Source: Rhodocyclaceae bacterium
GTDB lineage: Bacteria > Pseudomonadota > Gammaproteobacteria > Burkholderiales > Rhodocyclaceae
Direction: 5' to 3'
Length of the DNA stretch: 8,398 nt
NCBI GenBank assembly: GCA_027325905.1
Contig: DAIEEM010000289.1
Location: 1-8,398 of the forward strand
The stretch's first letter is position 1. Each line of letters starts with the position of its first letter. Both the position numbers and the translations under genes were made by a program. Below the pieces are notes generated by a model. The model did no database searches and had not been told where the DNA came from. It saw only the letters and a program-made list of their open reading frames with translations. Positions 6,374 through 8,398 of the stretch are shown here, piece by piece.

Positions 6374-7513
6374 ATGGGACCGCTGGAAGGAATCCGCGTC
6401 GTCGAAATGGCCGGCATCGGACCGGCGCCGTTCGCCGCCATGTGGCTCGCCGACATGGGCGCGGACGTCGTCCGCATCGATCGCAAGGAGGCGCCGGGCG
6501 ACTCCGCCTTCGACACCTTGAAGAGCTACGGCTTCCTCAACCGCGGCCGGCGCTCGCTGGCGCTGGACCTGAAGAAGCCGCAAGCCGTCGCCGCAATGTT
6601 GAAGCTGGTCGCCGGCGCCGATGCGCTGATCGAGGGCTTCCGTCCCGGCGTCATGGAGCGCCTCGGCCTCGGCCCCGACGCCTGCCTGGCGAAGAATCCG
6701 AAGCTGGTCTACGGCCGCGTCACCGGCTGGGGCCAGAGCGGCCCGCTGGCCCACACGGCCGGCCACGACATCGACTACATCGCGCTGACCGGGGCGCTGC
6801 ATGCCATCGGCAAGCGCGAGCAGCCGCTGCCGCCGCTCAATCTCGTCGGCGACTTCGGCGGCGGCGCCATGTTCCTCGTCTGCGGCGTCCTCGCCGCGCT
6901 GCTCGAAGCGGGGCGCTCGGGCCGCGGCCAGGTCGTCGATGCCGCCATGACCGACGGCGCGGCGCTGCTGATGGCCATGCAGTACAGCTTCAAGGCCGCC
7001 GGCCACTGGGGCAACGAGCGCGAGTCCAACCTGCTCGACGGCGGCGCGCCCTTCTACGGCACCTACGCCTGCGCCGACGGCAAGTGGCTCGCCGTCGGCC
7101 CCATCGAGCCGCAGTTCCATGACCTGCTGATCGACCGGATCGGCCTGCCGCGCGAGGAATTCGCCGAGCGCTGGAATCCGCGGCGCTGGGCGGATTTGCG
7201 CGCGAAACTGGCCGCCGTATTTGCGACCAAGAGCCGCGACGAATGGTGCGCGCTGCTCGCCGCCGGCGACGCCTGCGTCGCGCCGGTGCTCGACCTCGAC
7301 GAGGCGCCGCGCCACCCCCACAACGTCGCGCGGCAAACCTTCGTCGAGCATGCCGGCATCACCCAGCCGGCGCCGGCGCCGCGCTTTTCGCGCAGCGCGC
7401 CGGAAATTCGCTCCGCGGCGCCGCAGCGCGGCGAGCACAACGACGAAGTCCTCCAGGCCTGGGGCTTCGGCAGCGAAGAGGTCGCGGCGCTGCGGGCGGC
7501 GGGCGCCGTTTGA
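6374..7513 (+). CDS. Alpha-methylacyl-CoA racemase (CaiB/BaiF family III fold)
   Basis: 379 residues, close to the 360-380 usual for bacterial racemases of this type. Family enzymes interconvert (2R)- and (2S)-2-methylacyl-CoA by proton exchange at C2, letting branched chains (phytol or pristanate-like, isoprenoid, sterol side chain) enter beta-oxidation in the cytoplasm. The fold is an intertwined dimer shared with CoA transferases. Visible: N-terminal [36 protein letters not shown] with H131; NLVGDFGGG with D160; and GPIEPQF with E245. These three match the catalytic His126, Asp156 and Glu241 of the Mycobacterium tuberculosis enzyme, with a one-residue loop deletion, and favour racemase over transferase. 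[12 protein letters not shown] is also typical. The start ATG has a modest GGAAAG upstream. Its neighbours offer no pathway, so the substrate is unknown. It could be read through from the yggS operon. Confidence 0.92.
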   Translation: MGPLEGIRVVEMAGIGPAPFAAMWLADMGADVVRIDRKEAPGDSAFDTLKSYGFLNRGRRSLALDLKKPQAVAAMLKLVAGADALIEGFRPGVMERLGLGPDACLAKNPKLVYGRVTGWGQSGPLAHTAGHDIDYIALTGALHAIGKREQPLPPLNLVGDFGGGAMFLVCGVLAALLEAGRSGRGQVVDAAMTDGAALLMAMQYSFKAAGHWGNERESNLLDGGAPFYGTYACADGKWLAVGPIEPQFHDLLIDRIGLPREEFAERWNPRRWADLRAKLAAVFATKSRDEWCALLAAGDACVAPVLDLDEAPRHPHNVARQTFVEHAGITQPAPAPRFSRSAPEIRSAAPQRGEHNDEVLQAWGFGSEEVAALRAAGAV

Positions 7514-7540
7514 GCGCCGCGCCGCCGTTGCGACTACACT
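7510..7540 (+). promoter_or_regulatory. Weak sigma-70-like promoter before the cytochrome c gene
   Basis: TTGAGC (7510-7515, overlapping the racemase stop codon) and TACACT (7535-7540) are separated by 19 bases, upstream of the cytochrome ATG at 7566. The spacing is long and both boxes are imperfect, so this is only a candidate. Read-through from the racemase gene is an equally simple explanation for expression. Confidence 0.22.
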
Positions 7541-7565
7541 GGATCATCGTCAGCGGGAGAGCGAG

Positions 7566-7850
7566 ATGATCCGATACTTCATCGCCGGGGCGTTAGCCTT
7601 GTGCGGCGGCCTGGCAATCGCCGCCGACGCGGGACGGGGCGAGTTGCTGTATTCGACTTATTGCAGCGCATGCCACAACGAACAAGTGCATTGGCGCGAA
7701 AGGAAACTGGCGAACGACTGGCCCGGCCTGGTCGCCGAGGTGCGGCGCTGGGAGGCCAATGCCGGGCTCGACTGGAGCCAGGACGACGTTGAAGACGTCG
7801 CCCGCCACCTCAATGCCTTGCACTATCGCTATCCGGCCCCCGACAAGTAG
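7566..7850 (+). CDS. Small exported monohaem cytochrome c
   Basis: 94 residues. The N-terminus MIRYFIAGALALCGGLAIA is a Sec signal peptide with AIA/AD cleavage expected after residue 19, leaving about 75 residues in the periplasm. A single haem site, CSACH (C33, C36, H37), follows LLYSTY, as at the start of a class I cytochrome c fold. The rest (QVHWRERKLANDWP, VRRWEANAGLDW, then DDVEDVARHLNALHY) gives the terminal helix expected of such a fold. No methionine exists after Met1, so the sixth haem ligand cannot be the usual Met; H42, H81 and H86 are the candidates. The ribosome binding site GGGAGA precedes the ATG by five to ten bases. The gene follows the racemase by 52 bases and is convergent with the spermidine-synthase-like gene. 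Electron partners are not visible. Similar small HWR-containing cytochromes are familiar in betaproteobacteria without an assigned role. Confidence 0.87.
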   Translation: MIRYFIAGALALCGGLAIAADAGRGELLYSTYCSACHNEQVHWRERKLANDWPGLVAEVRRWEANAGLDWSQDDVEDVARHLNALHYRYPAPDK

Positions 7851-7855
7851 GCCGG
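7833..7855. other. Small hairpin at the convergent gene ends
   Basis: CCGGCC (7833-7838) and GGCCGG (7850-7855) form a perfect six-base inverted repeat around an 11-base loop that holds the last codons of the cytochrome gene. Only 15 bases separate the two convergent stop codons. Neither strand has a T run after the hairpin, so it is at best a weak or factor-assisted terminator, or simply chance in GC-rich DNA. Confidence 0.25.
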
Positions 7856-7865
7856 GCAGCGGCGG

Positions 7866-8398
7866 CTAAAGTATCAACAGCCCGTCGCGGCAGGTGCGCG
7901 CCTGCTCCAGGCGCACCAGCGTCGGCAGCAGGTTGAGGCCGGCGTCCTTCTTCAGCGCCAGCGCCGTCGTCTTCAGTTCAGCCAGCGTCAGCTTGATCGT
8001 TTCGCCGGCCGCGGCGAAGGCGATGGCGTTGCCGCTCTCGCAGGAGGGAAACGCCAACGCGCGGCCGTCGAAAGCCTGTTCGATGCGCTCGACGCTGACG
8101 CGGTAATCCTTGCGGCGCGACAGCAGGTTGGTCGCTAGCAGGCCGGCGTCGGACAGCCGCGCCTTGCAGTTGAGGTAGAACGCCGGCGTGTCGAGTTGGC
8201 CGGGGCGGGCGTCGGCGTCGAAGCCGTCGACCAGGATCAGGTCGAAGCGCGGCTTGACGCGCGTCAGGTACTCGGCGCCGTCGCCGATCTCGATGCGGAT
8301 GCGCGCGGGGTCGTCGGGCAGCTTGAAGTACTGGCGCGCGGCGACCGCCACGGCGGGGTCGATCTCGACGACGGTGAGCTGCGCCTGCGGCCGGTGGC
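7866..8398 (-). CDS. Spermidine synthase-like protein (5' end beyond window)
   Basis: The C-terminal 176 residues are visible, numbered from the window edge. The frame is open to base 8398 and no start is seen; a GTG at 8349-8351 is an internal valine, not the start. The fold is a Rossmann methyltransferase or aminopropyltransferase: LTVVEIDPAV (7-16, E11 would bind the ribose of the nucleoside ligand), GDGAEYL (38-44), FDLILVDGFDAD (51-62) and TPAFY (70-74). D57 and D60 match the two active-site aspartates of spermidine synthases (D170/D173 in the Thermotoga enzyme, from memory). The usual DPxGP stretch after the second Asp is replaced by ADARPGQL, so true aminopropyl transfer to putrescine is uncertain. 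A SpeE-like protein of other specificity, or one fused to a membrane domain upstream, is possible. It converges on the cytochrome gene. Confidence 0.8.
   Translation of the reverse strand, partial: HRPQAQLTVVEIDPAVAVAARQYFKLPDDPARIRIEIGDGAEYLTRVKPRFDLILVDGFDADARPGQLDTPAFYLNCKARLSDAGLLATNLLSRRKDYRVSVERIEQAFDGRALAFPSCESGNAIAFAAAGETIKLTLAELKTTALALKKDAGLNLLPTLVRLEQARTCRDGLLIL

Noticed and set aside
5119..6516. A 465-codon minus-strand open frame across proC, yggT and yggU
   Set aside because: The sequence is repetitive Gln/Ala/Arg/Asp-rich text with no family resemblance, and four well-recognised + strand genes occupy the same bases.
7566..7640. Lipoprotein signal in the cytochrome (Cys13 in the N-terminal hydrophobic stretch)
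   Set aside because: The residue before Cys13 is Leu, which does not fit the lipobox, and an ordinary AIA cleavage site follows at residue 19.

Overview
The window is a GC-rich, densely coded piece of a chromosome. It most likely comes from a betaproteobacterium, probably of the Rhodocyclales type. That placement is inferred from the pilTU / yggS-proC-yggT-yggU arrangement, the style of the proteins and the codon use; no rRNA or other marker gene is present. Nothing in the window looks mobile: no transposase, integrase, tRNA, CRISPR array or phage gene was seen.

Layout from left to right. (1) 1-1437 (+) is the 3' part of a large flavo-iron-sulfur NAD(P)H oxidoreductase. A GltD/NfnL-like half is fused to an NfnS/SudB-like ferredoxin-NADP reductase half, and a hairpin terminator follows at about 1455-1500. 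(2) 1656-3841 (-) carries pilT and pilU in tandem, five bases apart. These are the two retraction ATPases of type IV pili. (3) A 61-base divergent spacer (3842-3902) separates pilT from a very tight + strand operon: yggS (PLP homeostasis), proC (last step of proline synthesis), yggT (membrane protein) and yggU (DUF167). All joints are overlaps or a one-base gap. (4) The yggU stop overlaps the start of a possible 25-residue peptide gene (6268-6345) with a good ribosome binding site. An alpha-methylacyl-CoA racemase of the CaiB/BaiF fold follows (6374-7513). (5) A small exported monohaem cytochrome c (7566-7850) comes next, convergent with the 3' part of a spermidine-synthase-like gene (7866-8398, -) that runs off the right end.

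The genes do not form one pathway. pilTU beside the ygg-proC cluster is a familiar neighbourhood in beta- and gammaproteobacteria. The less ordinary points are: the fused, possibly electron-bifurcating oxidoreductase with its Asp+3Cys [2Fe-2S] motif; the short ORF between yggU and the racemase; a 10-bp perfect inverted repeat linking that short ORF to the racemase ribosome binding site, which could form a translational switch; and a cytochrome c with no methionine available as distal haem ligand. I see no clear evidence for a wholly new defence or mobile system here.
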